Source of the DNA: Chryseobacterium soli
GTDB lineage: Bacteria; Bacteroidota; Bacteroidia; Flavobacteriales; Weeksellaceae
Assembly (NCBI RefSeq): GCF_000737705.1
Contig: NZ_JPRH01000004.1
Span: forward strand, 310,001-374,000
Reading direction: 5' to 3'
Length of the DNA stretch: 64,000 bases
This document shows positions 27,742-35,914 of this stretch, one piece after another. The position numbers and the translations under genes are program-made. Position 1 is the stretch's first letter; each line of letters begins with the position of its first letter. Below the pieces are notes generated by a model. That model saw only the letters and a program-made list of their open reading frames with translations. It did not search any database and was not told where the DNA came from.

Positions 27742-28632
27742 ATGATGAAACCCGTTGGAAAATTAATAGTTATCGGAGGCGCTGTAAACAAAGGAAGTTT
27801 TGCAGAAACCGATTATGATCAGAATATTGAAAAAAACCTTAATTTTTTCGAAAGAGGCATTTTAAGGAAGATTATCAATGAATCTAAAAATAAAGAAAAC
27901 TCTGTTATTGAGATTATCACAACCGCTTCTCAGATCCCTCAGATTGTAGGTACAGAATATAAAAAGGCATTTGAATTTTTGGGTGCTAAAAACGTTAATA
28001 TTCTGGATATTCATAACCGGGAAGAAGCCAATTCAGATGCGATGGTGGCGAGAGCCAGCGCTGCAGATGTTGTGATGTTTACCGGTGGCGATCAGTTACG
28101 GTTAACTTCCATTCTTGGCGGAACGAGATTTCATGAAACCATTCTCATCAAATATCAGGAGCAGGATTTTATCTATTCCGGGACATCTGCCGGAGCTGCT
28201 GCAGCATCCGAAAACATGATTTACCAGGGAAGCAGTTCTGAAGCTCTGTTAAAAGGGGAAATCAAGACAACGCAAGGTTTAGGCTTAATTGATAATGTAA
28301 TTATTGATACCCATTTTGTACAAAGAGGAAGAATCGGACGTCTATTCCAGGCTGTTGTGAACAATCCAAGAACTTTAGGAATAGGTTTAGGAGAGGACAC
28401 CGGGCTTTTCATTCATAATGATGTGATGACTGCTGTAGGATCCGGATTGGTCATTATTGTTGACGGAAGGTTCATTAAAGATACCAATCTTACGAATATT
28501 AATTTAGGAGAACCTATTTCTATTGATAATCTTACGGTACATGTGATGTCGATGAATGATCATTATGATCTGACGACAAAAACACTGACGATCGAAAATT
28601 CACAGTTTAATCCCATTCCTCAGGATAAATAA
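27742..28632 (+). CDS. cphB: Cyanophycinase
   Basis: A 296-residue serine exopeptidase of family S51. The start MMKPVGKLIVIGGAVNKG is the family's usual N-terminus; FTGGDQLRL and the nucleophile Ser149 in SGTSAGAAAASE are conserved, followed by DTHFVQRGRIGRL with the catalytic His. It cuts cyanophycin into beta-Asp-Arg dipeptides. No signal peptide, so it acts on the cell's own polymer. An ATG at 27715 is in frame but lies before the -7 box and is not used here; 27745 is an equally good alternative. Divergent from cphA and followed by an isoaspartyl peptidase gene, completing the degradation route. Confidence 0.96.
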   Translation: MMKPVGKLIVIGGAVNKGSFAETDYDQNIEKNLNFFERGILRKIINESKNKENSVIEIITTASQIPQIVGTEYKKAFEFLGAKNVNILDIHNREEANSDAMVARASAADVVMFTGGDQLRLTSILGGTRFHETILIKYQEQDFIYSGTSAGAAAASENMIYQGSSSEALLKGEIKTTQGLGLIDNVIIDTHFVQRGRIGRLFQAVVNNPRTLGIGLGEDTGLFIHNDVMTAVGSGLVIIVDGRFIKDTNLTNINLGEPISIDNLTVHVMSMNDHYDLTTKTLTIENSQFNPIPQDK

Positions 28633-28778
28633 GTTGTTGGGTGTTAGTTGACGGTTGATGGATTATTGTTTCATGTTAAGGTTTATGACCTCTAATTCTT
28701 CATGATGATTTTTTCGCTTCACCTTCGAGCCTGCGTATGCCTGATGATCCACTGTAAACCAATACCCAATTAAATAAT

Positions 28779-29621
28779 ATGAAAATAATTATCCACGGCG
28801 GTTTTTTCTCTGAAAGCGACCAAAGCCATGAAATAAAAACAGCAAAACAAAATTCTTTAAAAAATATTGCCCAGCAGGCATTCGAATATCTTAAAACCCA
28901 CTCGGCGTTTGAGACCGTAGCCTATGCAGTATCCCTTTTAGAGAACGATGAATTGTATAACGCAGGAATTGGTTCTCAAATCCAAAGCGACGGTGTAATC
29001 CGTATGAGTGCAGCCATTATGGATGGGGAAACCCAAAAATTAAGCGGTGTTATCAATATTCAGGAGGTTAAAAATCCTATTTTGGTAGCTAAAGAATTAA
29101 TACAGGAAGACGACCGGGTTTTAGGAGGAAATGGCGCTAAAAATTATGCAACAGAGCACGGTTTTGAAAATTTCTCTACTGAAATTCCTCAGAGAAGAAG
29201 TGAATATGAAGCCAAACTCAGCGCCGGAGGAAAAGGAACTGTAGGCTGTGTTGCCATCGACAAAGATGGAAAACTAGCTGTAGCAACGTCTACCGGAGGA
29301 AAAGGATTTGAAATTCCCGGAAGAATTTCAGATTCGGCAACCGTGGCAGGAAATTATGCCAATGCTTTTTGTGCGGTAAGCTGTACAGGAGTCGGAGAAG
29401 ATATCGTAAGCAATGCGACGGCTGCAAAAATCGTTACACGGGTTACAGACGGATTGAGCCTTGAACAAGCTTTTAATAAAACTTTTGCGGAATTAAAAAC
29501 TATTGACGGTTTTGCAGGTGCTATTGCCATTGATAAAGAGGGTACAATTTATCATCAGGATTCCTATCCTACTATGGTTTTTGCAAGTTTTGACGGCGAA
29601 AAATTTGAAGTATTTAGTTAA
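28779..29621 (+). CDS. iaaA: Isoaspartyl peptidase/L-asparaginase (plant type)
   Basis: A 280-residue Ntn-hydrolase precursor. It begins directly with MKIIIHGG, without a signal peptide, so it is cytoplasmic. The autoprocessing site is Gly153-Thr154 in GGKGTVGCVA, Thr154 becoming the nucleophile of the beta subunit; GGKGFEIPGRISDSATVAGNYA provides the substrate-binding region. Enzymes of this family hydrolyse beta-aspartyl dipeptides, including the beta-Asp-Arg made by cyanophycinase. It lies 146 bases after cphB on the same strand. In context the role is the last step of cyanophycin breakdown, releasing Asp and Arg, though general isoaspartyl repair is the alternative. Confidence 0.92.
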   Translation: MKIIIHGGFFSESDQSHEIKTAKQNSLKNIAQQAFEYLKTHSAFETVAYAVSLLENDELYNAGIGSQIQSDGVIRMSAAIMDGETQKLSGVINIQEVKNPILVAKELIQEDDRVLGGNGAKNYATEHGFENFSTEIPQRRSEYEAKLSAGGKGTVGCVAIDKDGKLAVATSTGGKGFEIPGRISDSATVAGNYANAFCAVSCTGVGEDIVSNATAAKIVTRVTDGLSLEQAFNKTFAELKTIDGFAGAIAIDKEGTIYHQDSYPTMVFASFDGEKFEVFS

Positions 29622-29716
29622 TTTTAACATTTTTTTATCATTTGGTTTTATTTTTTGGCACGTATTTTACATGTTTACTAATAACAAATTTTAATATTAA
29701 TAAAAAAATAGAAATC

Positions 29717-29953
29717 ATGGGAAACAAAACAAATGGCTTATTAGCTTTACTAGGTTTAGGTGCTTTGGCTTATTGGAAATATAAAAAATCAACACCTGAA
29801 GAACAACAAGCTGTAAAAGATAAGATCAACACGGCAAAAGATAATTTTAACAAGTGGGGAAATGACATTAAAACGAAAGCAAATGATGTAGCTTCCCAGG
29901 TTCAGAATAAAGTTGATGAGGCTAAAACAAAGGCCGAAGATTCTTTAAACTAA
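29717..29953 (+). CDS. YtxH-like small protein
   Basis: A 78-residue protein with an N-terminal Gly/Leu/Ala-rich hydrophobic segment (LLALLGLGALAYWKYKK) followed by a charged amphipathic helix with Lys/Ala/Asn-rich repeats (DKINTAKDNFNKW, NKVDEAKTKAED). This layout is that of YtxH-like membrane-anchored stress proteins. A longer reading from 29642 runs through untranslated sequence and the ATG at 29717 is preferred. Single gene, 95 bases after iaaA, ending at a strong hairpin. Confidence 0.75.
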   Translation: MGNKTNGLLALLGLGALAYWKYKKSTPEEQQAVKDKINTAKDNFNKWGNDIKTKANDVASQVQNKVDEAKTKAEDSLN

Positions 29954-29975
29954 GATTATTTTAACATTCATATAT

Positions 29976-30010
29976 AAAAAGTCATCGTATTTACCCTACG
30001 ATGACTTTTT
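29976..30010. terminator. Bidirectional terminator overlapping the methyltransferase 3' end
   Basis: Perfect 14-bp inverted repeat AAAAAGTCATCGTA / TACGATGACTTTTT (29976-29989 and 29997-30010) with T runs on both sides. The right arm covers the stop codon and last codons of the leftward methyltransferase gene (stop at 29998-29996). Confidence 0.85.
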
Positions 30011-30793
30011 TTGTGCGCTTAAAGCATATACTAACGGTATTTTGTTCCCAAATTGAGGAATACGCCACTTCCCTTTTTCAAATTCATCAACATGTTTAAA
30101 GCATGGATATGGTGACCAGTCAAACTCCCGGAAATCCTGCAACAGTATCTTATTTGCAATCAAACTCTGAAGAACATCAGATAGCGAATGATTCCACATC
30201 ACATATTCCTGAACAATAGCTGCAGATTGGTCCGCATAGGTTCCTTCGTATGTTTCTACAATAGGTTTTTCATTAAAATAATTGTAGGTGACTTCTTTAA
30301 AATCATCATCAAACATCCAGACCACAGGGTGGAATTCTGCCATTACAAATTTCCCGTCAGGTTTTAGAAAATGATTAATCACTTTTGCCCATTGATCAAG
30401 ATCAGGCAGCCAACCGATTGTTCCATAGCTGGTAAATACAATATCAAATTTCTGGTCTAAAACAACGGGAAGATGATACACATCGGAACAGATGAATTCT
30501 GTATCAGTTCCGCATTGTTGTGCTAAATCTTTAGCGGCTTCAATAGCTTTATCAGATAAATCTATTCCGGTAACTTTAGCCCCTAGCCGGGAAAGCGAAA
30601 TGGAATCCTGCCCAAAATGACACTGCAGATGCAGAATGGTCTTCCCAGATATATCGCCCAAAAGATCCAGCTCTATTGAGTTGAGAGAGTTTCTTCCTTT
30701 TAAAAATTCATCTACAAAGTAAAAATCTGATTTCAGATGCGGTTCTACTTTGGCATTCCATGAATTTTTATTGATTTCTAAATAGTTTTCCAT
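29996..30793 (-). CDS. Class I SAM-dependent methyltransferase
   Basis: A 265-residue Rossmann-type methyltransferase (Methyltransf_11/25-like). Motif I is LHLQCHFGQDSISLSRLGAKV (SAM-binding loop, with Cys-His in place of the usual GxGxG core), followed by GIDLSDKAIEAAK (acidic loop) and FDIVFTSYGTIGWLPDL (motif IV region). The YxxxNKxSWNAKVEPHLKS start is typical of a Bacteroidota subgroup annotated simply as class I methyltransferase. The substrate is unknown. The upstream TTG at 30805 lies inside a -7 box TAGATTTG (30810-30803), so the ATG at 30793 is chosen. It has its own promoter and terminator, thus monocistronic. Confidence 0.85.
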   Translation of the reverse strand: MENYLEINKNSWNAKVEPHLKSDFYFVDEFLKGRNSLNSIELDLLGDISGKTILHLQCHFGQDSISLSRLGAKVTGIDLSDKAIEAAKDLAQQCGTDTEFICSDVYHLPVVLDQKFDIVFTSYGTIGWLPDLDQWAKVINHFLKPDGKFVMAEFHPVVWMFDDDFKEVTYNYFNEKPIVETYEGTYADQSAAIVQEYVMWNHSLSDVLQSLIANKILLQDFREFDWSPYPCFKHVDEFEKGKWRIPQFGNKIPLVYALSAQKKSS

Positions 30794-30802
30794 GGTATTA
30801 TT

Positions 30803-30810
30803 CAAATCTA
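30803..30810 (-). promoter_or_regulatory. Probable -7 box of the methyltransferase gene
   Basis: TAGATTTG on the minus strand matches TAnnTTTG. It predicts a start of transcription about six bases before the ATG at 30793. No clear -33 TTG is seen. Confidence 0.4.
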
Positions 30811-30835
30811 AGTTCTATTTTTTATTTTACAGGTT

Positions 30836-31498
30836 CTACCTCTTTGATCCGGGTTTTATTCCGGGGATAACAATTGAGGTATACCAACTTTCTATTTTCC
30901 AGCCTAACGACTGATATAAAGGCTTTCCAGCTTCTGTTGCCACAAGAAAATTATTCACTACCCCTTTTGATAAAGCTATTTTTTCAAGCTCTTTCATCAA
31001 AAAAGTAGCAAGTCCTTTTCTTTGGTGTTTATTATCTGTATAAATTCTGTCATAAACAGCCAGATCATTAACCAAAACTAAACGCCCTGTGGAGGCCAGT
31101 TCTCCGTCTTTAGTCATTATTTTAATAACACATGTTGAGTTATAGCTTTCGTATTCTAATTGGTAATCATGATGAAGGCTACTATCCGAAATATTCATTG
31201 AATGGGAACAAGACATCATATAACCCTGAGGCTGGATTTCCCATTTTCCGGAAATTTGGCTTTTTACTTCTTCAGAAGATGCACATACTTTAAGGTAAAC
31301 CCAGGGATCATTAATCGATGAAATGAGTTGAATAAAATCATCATTAAGCGTCGGGAATACATACCGTGTTTTTTGATTGGGATATCCTACCTCCACTTTA
31401 AAACCGGACTTATAGGCAATTGGCGGTGGTAATTGTCGTGATAAAGACCATCCTTTGAGCCATTTTTCGATTGTATCCTTAGAGACTGTATTCTTCAT
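30836..31498 (-). CDS. GNAT-family N-acetyltransferase
   Basis: A 220-residue protein. The C-terminal 90 residues hold the GNAT core: LVNDLAVYDRIYTDNKHQRKG (strand beta4 and the acetyl-CoA pyrophosphate loop, Q-R-K-G-L-A) and AGKPLYQSLGWK (strand beta6-7). The first 120 residues are less clear and may hold a degenerate second GNAT-like fold that binds the acceptor. The substrate cannot be named. The ATG at 31498 avoids a 38-base overlap with the PH-SHOCT gene upstream that a start at 31558 would create. It follows that gene by 22 bases, probably in one operon. Confidence 0.75.
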   Translation of the reverse strand: MKNTVSKDTIEKWLKGWSLSRQLPPPIAYKSGFKVEVGYPNQKTRYVFPTLNDDFIQLISSINDPWVYLKVCASSEEVKSQISGKWEIQPQGYMMSCSHSMNISDSSLHHDYQLEYESYNSTCVIKIMTKDGELASTGRLVLVNDLAVYDRIYTDNKHQRKGLATFLMKELEKIALSKGVVNNFLVATEAGKPLYQSLGWKIESWYTSIVIPGIKPGSKR

Positions 31499-31520
31499 GC
31501 CTATTTTAAAATTTAGATAC

Positions 31521-32354
31521 TTATAATTTCCCCAACAGTTTCTTTTTCTGCTCAGCAAACTCTTCTCCTGTTAAGATTCCATTTTCTCTAAGCTTTCCCA
31601 ACTGCTCCAATTGTTCTATCACTGTTGCTGAAGACTCCGGTGTCACAGATACTTTCTGTTTTTGAGCCTCTTTATTATATCTGTTTTTTATTTTATCATA
31701 AAACATTTCAGCATCAGTCTTGGCATTGTAACATTCAAACTCAACTATTCTGTCTTCCGTATGAATTTTAATGATTGGGGATCTCGAATGTGGCACAAAG
31801 CTTACTGATGCAATCGTTTCATTGGGATATTCACTGATCTTAGCAGGAGAAAACATGGATTTTGAAACAGATATTAGTCTTCCGGGAGTTGCCACCAAAA
31901 TACCGGCATCCAATGTATTGAGATACTGAGCATCTGTAATAGCTAGTATTTTTTCATCAGCCGAAAGAATGTAAGGCAGCTTTTTAATTTCTCCTTTGGT
32001 GAACATGGAAAGATTGGCGTTCAGTAGTTCCAGTTCTTTTTTTATTTCTTTTCGTCTTCTCTTAATGACATCCGAAGAGAAATCTCCTTTCAGTATATTG
32101 TTATGTTCAGAAGTGAAGTCATCCATTTCTTGTTGCTCATCAATTATTGCAGGTTGGATTTGTTGTTTTTCTATAAAATTTTTAATATCTGCCAGACTAA
32201 ACTTCTTCAAATTAGATAATACTTCCTGATTGATATTGCTTGCTCTGTCTAAACATTGATTACAAATAACGCCATCATCTGAAAGTTTATTTTCTCCCAA
32301 CAGCGTATCCATAGATGTTAATACTGCTCCACACATCACACAATTAGCACTCAT
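31521..32354 (-). CDS. Zinc-ribbon, PH-like and SHOCT domain protein
   Basis: A 277-residue protein in three parts. The first 36 residues form a zinc ribbon with Cys5, Cys8, Cys31 and Cys34 (DUF4428-like). Residues about 125-230 resemble a bacterial PH domain (GRLISVSKSMFSPAKISEYP, IIKIHTEDRIVEFEC). The last 30 residues are a SHOCT motif (LEQLGKLRENGILTGEEFAEQKKKLL), a short oligomerisation motif. No membrane segment. The neighbouring gene is a shorter paralogue with the same PH-SHOCT order but no zinc ribbon. Function is unknown; such proteins are thought to act as adaptors. Confidence 0.8.
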   Translation of the reverse strand: MSANCVMCGAVLTSMDTLLGENKLSDDGVICNQCLDRASNINQEVLSNLKKFSLADIKNFIEKQQIQPAIIDEQQEMDDFTSEHNNILKGDFSSDVIKRRRKEIKKELELLNANLSMFTKGEIKKLPYILSADEKILAITDAQYLNTLDAGILVATPGRLISVSKSMFSPAKISEYPNETIASVSFVPHSRSPIIKIHTEDRIVEFECYNAKTDAEMFYDKIKNRYNKEAQKQKVSVTPESSATVIEQLEQLGKLRENGILTGEEFAEQKKKLLGKL

Positions 32355-32370
32355 AATCTCAATTTATCAG

Positions 32371-32907
32371 TTATAGTTTTTCAAGTAATTTTTTCTTTTG
32401 TGCGGCAAATTCTTCTTCCGTTAAGACTCCGCTTTCCTTCATCCTTCCCAGTTGCTCCAACTGATCTAACGTGGTTGTTTCTGAGGTATTTTGAAAATAT
32501 TGTGTAGGACGCGCCATGAAATCTCTGACTTTTTCACAGAATAATTCAGCATAATATTTTCCGACATTATCGATCTCAAGAATATTGTCTGAAATATGAA
32601 TATCTATTGAAGCCAGCATCAGCGACTTCTCATATTGTATGGAGCTTACTTTATCATAAGAAAAATCTTCCACTTTCAATCCGTACATGAATTCTTTGTC
32701 TACAAAAATCAGTCTTCTTTCGGTGGCCACTAAAATGAGGTGATGATTGCTAAGCTTATTTCTTCCCTCAATTAAATAAACAATTTTTTCATTCTCTGAA
32801 AGCACTTCCGGCAGGGAATGAATTTCTTTTCTGGCAAAAATGGTAGGATTAATATCTAATAGTTCCAGTTCATCTTTTATTTCGTCAATTCTAGATTTTT
32901 CACTCAT
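32371..32907 (-). CDS. PH-like and SHOCT domain protein
   Basis: A 178-residue paralogue of the downstream gene, with the pattern LELLDINPTIFARKEIHSLP and SENEKIVYLIEGRNKL, a PH-like core (RLIFVDKEFMYGLKVEDFSYDKV) and a C-terminal SHOCT (LEQLGRMKESGVLTEEEFAAQKKKLL). It lacks the zinc ribbon. It precedes its partner by 16 bases, so they arose by tandem duplication and are co-transcribed. No catalytic residues are visible; a scaffolding or lipid/protein-binding role is only inferred from the domains. Confidence 0.8.
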   Translation of the reverse strand: MSEKSRIDEIKDELELLDINPTIFARKEIHSLPEVLSENEKIVYLIEGRNKLSNHHLILVATERRLIFVDKEFMYGLKVEDFSYDKVSSIQYEKSLMLASIDIHISDNILEIDNVGKYYAELFCEKVRDFMARPTQYFQNTSETTTLDQLEQLGRMKESGVLTEEEFAAQKKKLLEKL

Positions 32908-33013
32908 TATTGGTTTTTATACATGGTAGATCTTACAAATTTAATTTTTTTCTAAAATACGGAAAGTTATAAGGATATTATTTCTATTTATTTTTAATCA
33001 AAGTCAATACTAC

Positions 33014-33047
33014 CCATAAAAAAAGCATTACCGATTGGTAATGCTTT
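33014..33047 (-). terminator. Terminator of hisS
   Basis: Stem AAAGCATTACC / GGTAATGCTTT (33022-33032 and 33037-33047, perfect), followed on the minus strand by a run of T. It lies 24 bases beyond the hisS stop codon. Confidence 0.85.
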
Positions 33048-33070
33048 CTATTTTATATTTTTTTCAGATA

Positions 33071-34420
33071 TTATCCTAAAAACTCTTCCAAGGAAACAGT
33101 TTTCTGTTCTCCGGCTTCAAGGTTTTTAAAAGTAACCGTTCCGTTTTTAATTTCTTCTTCTCCTAAGAAAACAAGATTTTTAATGCCTTTCTTTTCAGCA
33201 TAGGTAAATTGCTTATTGATTTTTGAATTTTCCGGATACAGTTCTGCAGAAACTCCTTTCTCTCTTAGCTTCATAATCAGTTTTAATGCTTCCAATGTTT
33301 CTTCCCCGCCAAAGTTGGCAAACAGATATTCCACTTTAGATGATGCTTCTTCAGGGAAAAGACCTAATTCTTCCATAACAAGATAAATTCTGTCTAATCC
33401 AAATGAAATTCCGATTCCCGGTATATTTTTAACGCCAAAAACTTCCGTAAGGTTATCATATCTTCCACCGCCACCGATAGAACCCATGGCTACTTCATCC
33501 GCCTTTACTTCGAAAATGGCTCCTGTATAATAATCCAATCCTCTCGCTAGCGTAATATCAAATACCAGATTCTGAATATCTACCCCAAGATTGAGGGACT
33601 GCGTTAATACAAATTCTAATTCTTCAACTCCTTTTGTCCCTACTTCATTACCTGCAAATTTTTCTTTAAGCTGTAAAAGATTTTCCAGCGCATCATCAGA
33701 CTGTGTAAATAAGAAGTCCAGTTTATCAATCGATTCCTGTGAAATTTCTCTTTCCAGCAGTTCTTTTACCACTCCTTCTTTCCCAATCTTATCAAGCTTG
33801 TCTAAAGCAACCGTGAAATCTATTAATTTGTCCGTAATTCCGGCATATTCTGCAAGGCCGGAAAGAATCTTTCTGTTGTTTAAGTGAATCGTTACCGGAA
33901 CTTTAAGATCTGAGAATGATTTTAAATACAATTGTACCAAATCTACTTCCTGGAAAAGACTTTCGCTTCCTACGACATCAGCATCACACTGATAAAATTC
34001 TCTGAATCTCCCTTTCTGAGGGCGGTCTGCTCTCCAAACCGGCTGAATTTGGTAACGTTTGTATGGGAAAGTTAATTTTCCATGATTCATTGCCACGAAT
34101 CTTGCAAAAGGTACGGTAAGGTCATAACGAAGAGCTTTATCTGAAATTTGAGAAGTCAGTTTCTGATGACTTTTATTTTCCCAGTCCTCATGATTTACTT
34201 TTGAAGTATAATCTCCTGAATTTAAAATCTTAAAGATCAGTCGATCACCTTCTTCACCATATTTTCCTGTTAAGGTCGAAAGATTTTCAAAGCTTGGAGT
34301 TTCCAAAGGCTGGAATCCAAATAATTCGAAGTTATTCTGTAAAATATTGATGATATATTTTCTTCTCGAAACTTCCTCTGAGGTAAAATCTCTGGTTCCT
34401 TTTGCTAAACTTGGTTTCAT
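33071..34420 (-). CDS. hisS: Histidyl-tRNA synthetase
   Basis: A 449-residue class II aminoacyl-tRNA synthetase. Motif 1 ([10 protein letters not shown]), motif 2 ([21 protein letters not shown] then [20 protein letters not shown]) and the histidine-A motif [15 protein letters not shown] are all present; motif 3 is [12 protein letters not shown]. The C-terminal anticodon-binding domain follows from about residue 355. It charges tRNA-His in the cytoplasm. Monocistronic, with a possible promoter on the minus strand (TTG 34521-34519, 21 bases, AATCTTTG 34497-34490) in which the first -7 base deviates from the consensus. Confidence 0.97.
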   Translation of the reverse strand: MKPSLAKGTRDFTSEEVSRRKYIINILQNNFELFGFQPLETPSFENLSTLTGKYGEEGDRLIFKILNSGDYTSKVNHEDWENKSHQKLTSQISDKALRYDLTVPFARFVAMNHGKLTFPYKRYQIQPVWRADRPQKGRFREFYQCDADVVGSESLFQEVDLVQLYLKSFSDLKVPVTIHLNNRKILSGLAEYAGITDKLIDFTVALDKLDKIGKEGVVKELLEREISQESIDKLDFLFTQSDDALENLLQLKEKFAGNEVGTKGVEELEFVLTQSLNLGVDIQNLVFDITLARGLDYYTGAIFEVKADEVAMGSIGGGGRYDNLTEVFGVKNIPGIGISFGLDRIYLVMEELGLFPEEASSKVEYLFANFGGEETLEALKLIMKLREKGVSAELYPENSKINKQFTYAEKKGIKNLVFLGEEEIKNGTVTFKNLEAGEQKTVSLEEFLG

Positions 34421-34774
34421 TTTATAATTGATAAATGATATTACTATTAAACATATTTAAACTTATCTAAACGTTCTCCGCCCAAAAGACAAAGATTTCA
34501 TTGCACTGAAATTCATTACAAAATCGCTTATTAAGAACATATCAGTTTTTGAGAATCTTCATTTTCCTTACTATTCTATGGTTAATATATTAAATTTTAC
34601 CCATAGAAATTATAAAGTTCTTTGTAAGCTCATCTCAAAATTTGCCCATTTTGCGGATGATATAGATAAGTCATGCAAAAATAAGGAATTGAAAGGACTT
34701 TTCCGAAACATAAAAAAGCTGAAGAAAGATCTTCTCCAGCTTTTCGATGCATTACCATCATTAATTACGAAAAA
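34421..34774. other. Intergenic region between hisS and the HRDC gene
   Basis: 354 bases without a gene I trust. The right part holds the terminator of the HRDC gene and the left part the probable hisS promoter. A 78-codon plus-strand reading frame at 34578-34814 crosses the terminator hairpin and runs into the HRDC gene in antisense, so it is not called. Confidence 0.6.
34712..34744 (-). terminator. Terminator of the ssb-HRDC transcript
   Basis: Hairpin AAAAGCTG-AGAA / TTCT-CAGCTTTT (arms at about 34714-34725 and 34731-34744, one mismatch) with a T run on the minus-strand side, 30 bases beyond the HRDC gene stop. Confidence 0.75.
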
Positions 34775-35230
34775 TCAGACGCTTTCAAGGATTTCCAGAA
34801 TCTCTTCACCATAATTTTCAATCTTATGTTTTCCGAAGCCTTTAATCTCTAGCAGTTCCTCTTTCTTAGCAGGTTTATACTTCGCTACAGACATCAGCTC
34901 TTTATTGCTCGCGATAAAGTAAGTCGGGAGATTCTGTTCTTTAGCCTTCTCAGACCGCCAGTATTTCAGGGCATCTAAAATTTTTTCTTCATCGGAGTTT
35001 AAAGCAGCCTCATCTGCAGAGTATTTCACTGCCTTTGGTTCCTTCACTATACTTTTAGCTGTTTTCAGCTCTTCAAAATACAGGACTACGGACCAATAAC
35101 ATTCAGCACTTACAAAAGCGGTTTCCACTTTTATAATTTCGTTCACCTCCAGAAAAGTATCCAGTGTTTTCTGATCTTTGTAGAGAAATTCTTCGGGAAG
35201 TCTGATTTTAAAAACTTTTACTTTCATCAT
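34775..35230 (-). CDS. HRDC-domain protein
   Basis: A 151-residue protein. The last 80 residues are an HRDC domain (DALKYWRSEKAKEQNLPTYFIASNKELM, then LLEIKGFGKHKIENYGEEIL), the nucleic-acid-binding module found at the C-terminus of RecQ helicases and RNase D. The first 65 residues (KVFKIRLPEEFLYKDQKTLDTFL) have no recognised fold but occur with stand-alone HRDC proteins in Bacteroidota. It starts 14 bases after ssb, so both are co-transcribed, in keeping with a role in DNA metabolism. Confidence 0.85.
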   Translation of the reverse strand: MMKVKVFKIRLPEEFLYKDQKTLDTFLEVNEIIKVETAFVSAECYWSVVLYFEELKTAKSIVKEPKAVKYSADEAALNSDEEKILDALKYWRSEKAKEQNLPTYFIASNKELMSVAKYKPAKKEELLEIKGFGKHKIENYGEEILEILESV

Positions 35231-35244
35231 TTGTGTTTTTAGAA

Positions 35245-35577
35245 TTATTTACCTCCCAACAGAAGAATTTCATCTACTCTGATTTCTGTAATATATCGCT
35301 TAACGCCATCTTTATCATCATACGATCTGTATGTAAGCTTTCCTTCAATAGCAATCTCTTTTCCTTTTGGTACATATTTCTGAAAGATTTCAGCTGTTTT
35401 TCCAAAAGCTATCAGATTATGCCATTGTGTTTCTTCTACTTTTTCGCCTTTTGCATTCGTATAATGATCGCTGGTTGCTAAAGACACGCTGGCTTTTACA
35501 TTTCCACTTTCGAAGTTTACCGTTTCAACTTCTTTTCCTGTGTAACCTATTAATGTTACTTTGTTTCTTAGTGACAT
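35245..35577 (-). CDS. ssb: Single-stranded DNA-binding protein
   Basis: A 110-residue OB-fold protein starting MSLRNKVTLIGYTGKEVE with the SSB segments TQWHNLIAFGKTAEI, YVPKGKEIAIEGKL and RYITEIRVDEILLL. It ends right after the OB fold and lacks the long disordered tail and the acidic DDDIPF tip that recruits partner proteins, so it is a short paralogue rather than the main replicative SSB. It may act in recombination or competence. First gene of an ssb-HRDC unit. Its upstream region shares a 337-base gap with the divergent arginase-family gene. Confidence 0.9.
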   Translation of the reverse strand: MSLRNKVTLIGYTGKEVETVNFESGNVKASVSLATSDHYTNAKGEKVEETQWHNLIAFGKTAEIFQKYVPKGKEIAIEGKLTYRSYDDKDGVKRYITEIRVDEILLLGGK

Positions 35578-35674
35578 AACTTTTTTGTTTTTAAGATTAA
35601 TAATTCAGATAAGAGACGTTCACTGTGTTTCTCAAATCTCTGTTGCAAAGATTGTTATAGCACCGCAACTTATT

Positions 35675-35883
35675 CGGTTGTAAACTATTTAAATTCGTTT
35701 GTAATCGTTTGTAAATGGATATGAGAATAAATAAAATTCAAAATCATTATCACTTTCCACAATAAAAACAGGTGTCAACTTATTTTAAATTAAAATTATT
35801 ACAGAATAAAACCGCTCAATAAAATAAATTTTATTTCTGTTTGAAAAGTATTAAAATCACGCGTTCTATCCATTTGCAAACGG
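35675..35883. repeat. Operator-like CGTTTGTAA repeats in the ssb/arginase-family gap
   Basis: Within this 337-base gap (35578-35914) there are CGGTTGTAAAC at 35675-35685, CGTTTGTAA at 35696-35704, CGTTTGTAAATGG at 35706-35718 and, inverted, CCATTTGCAAACG at 35870-35882. The two 13-base copies match in 12 positions when one is reversed. The inverted copy covers the -33 TTTG of a probable promoter for the arginase-family gene, so these look like binding sites for a repressor or activator. The regulator is not known. Confidence 0.45.
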
Positions 35884-35900
35884 ATAATTCCGTATCTTTG
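35873..35900 (+). promoter_or_regulatory. Probable promoter of the arginase-family gene
   Basis: TTTG at 35873-35876, 16 bases, then TATCTTTG at 35893-35900, an exact TAnnTTTG box; the spacing is one base short of the usual 17-23. Transcription would start about 11 bases before the ATG. The -33 part overlaps an inverted CGTTTGTAAATGG-like site. Confidence 0.5.
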
Positions 35901-35914
35901 ATGAAACATCATCT

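Noticed and set aside
34578..34814. 78-codon plus-strand frame between hisS and the HRDC gene
   Set aside because: It passes through a terminator hairpin and overlaps the HRDC gene in antisense; no ribosome-binding site or recognisable domain.
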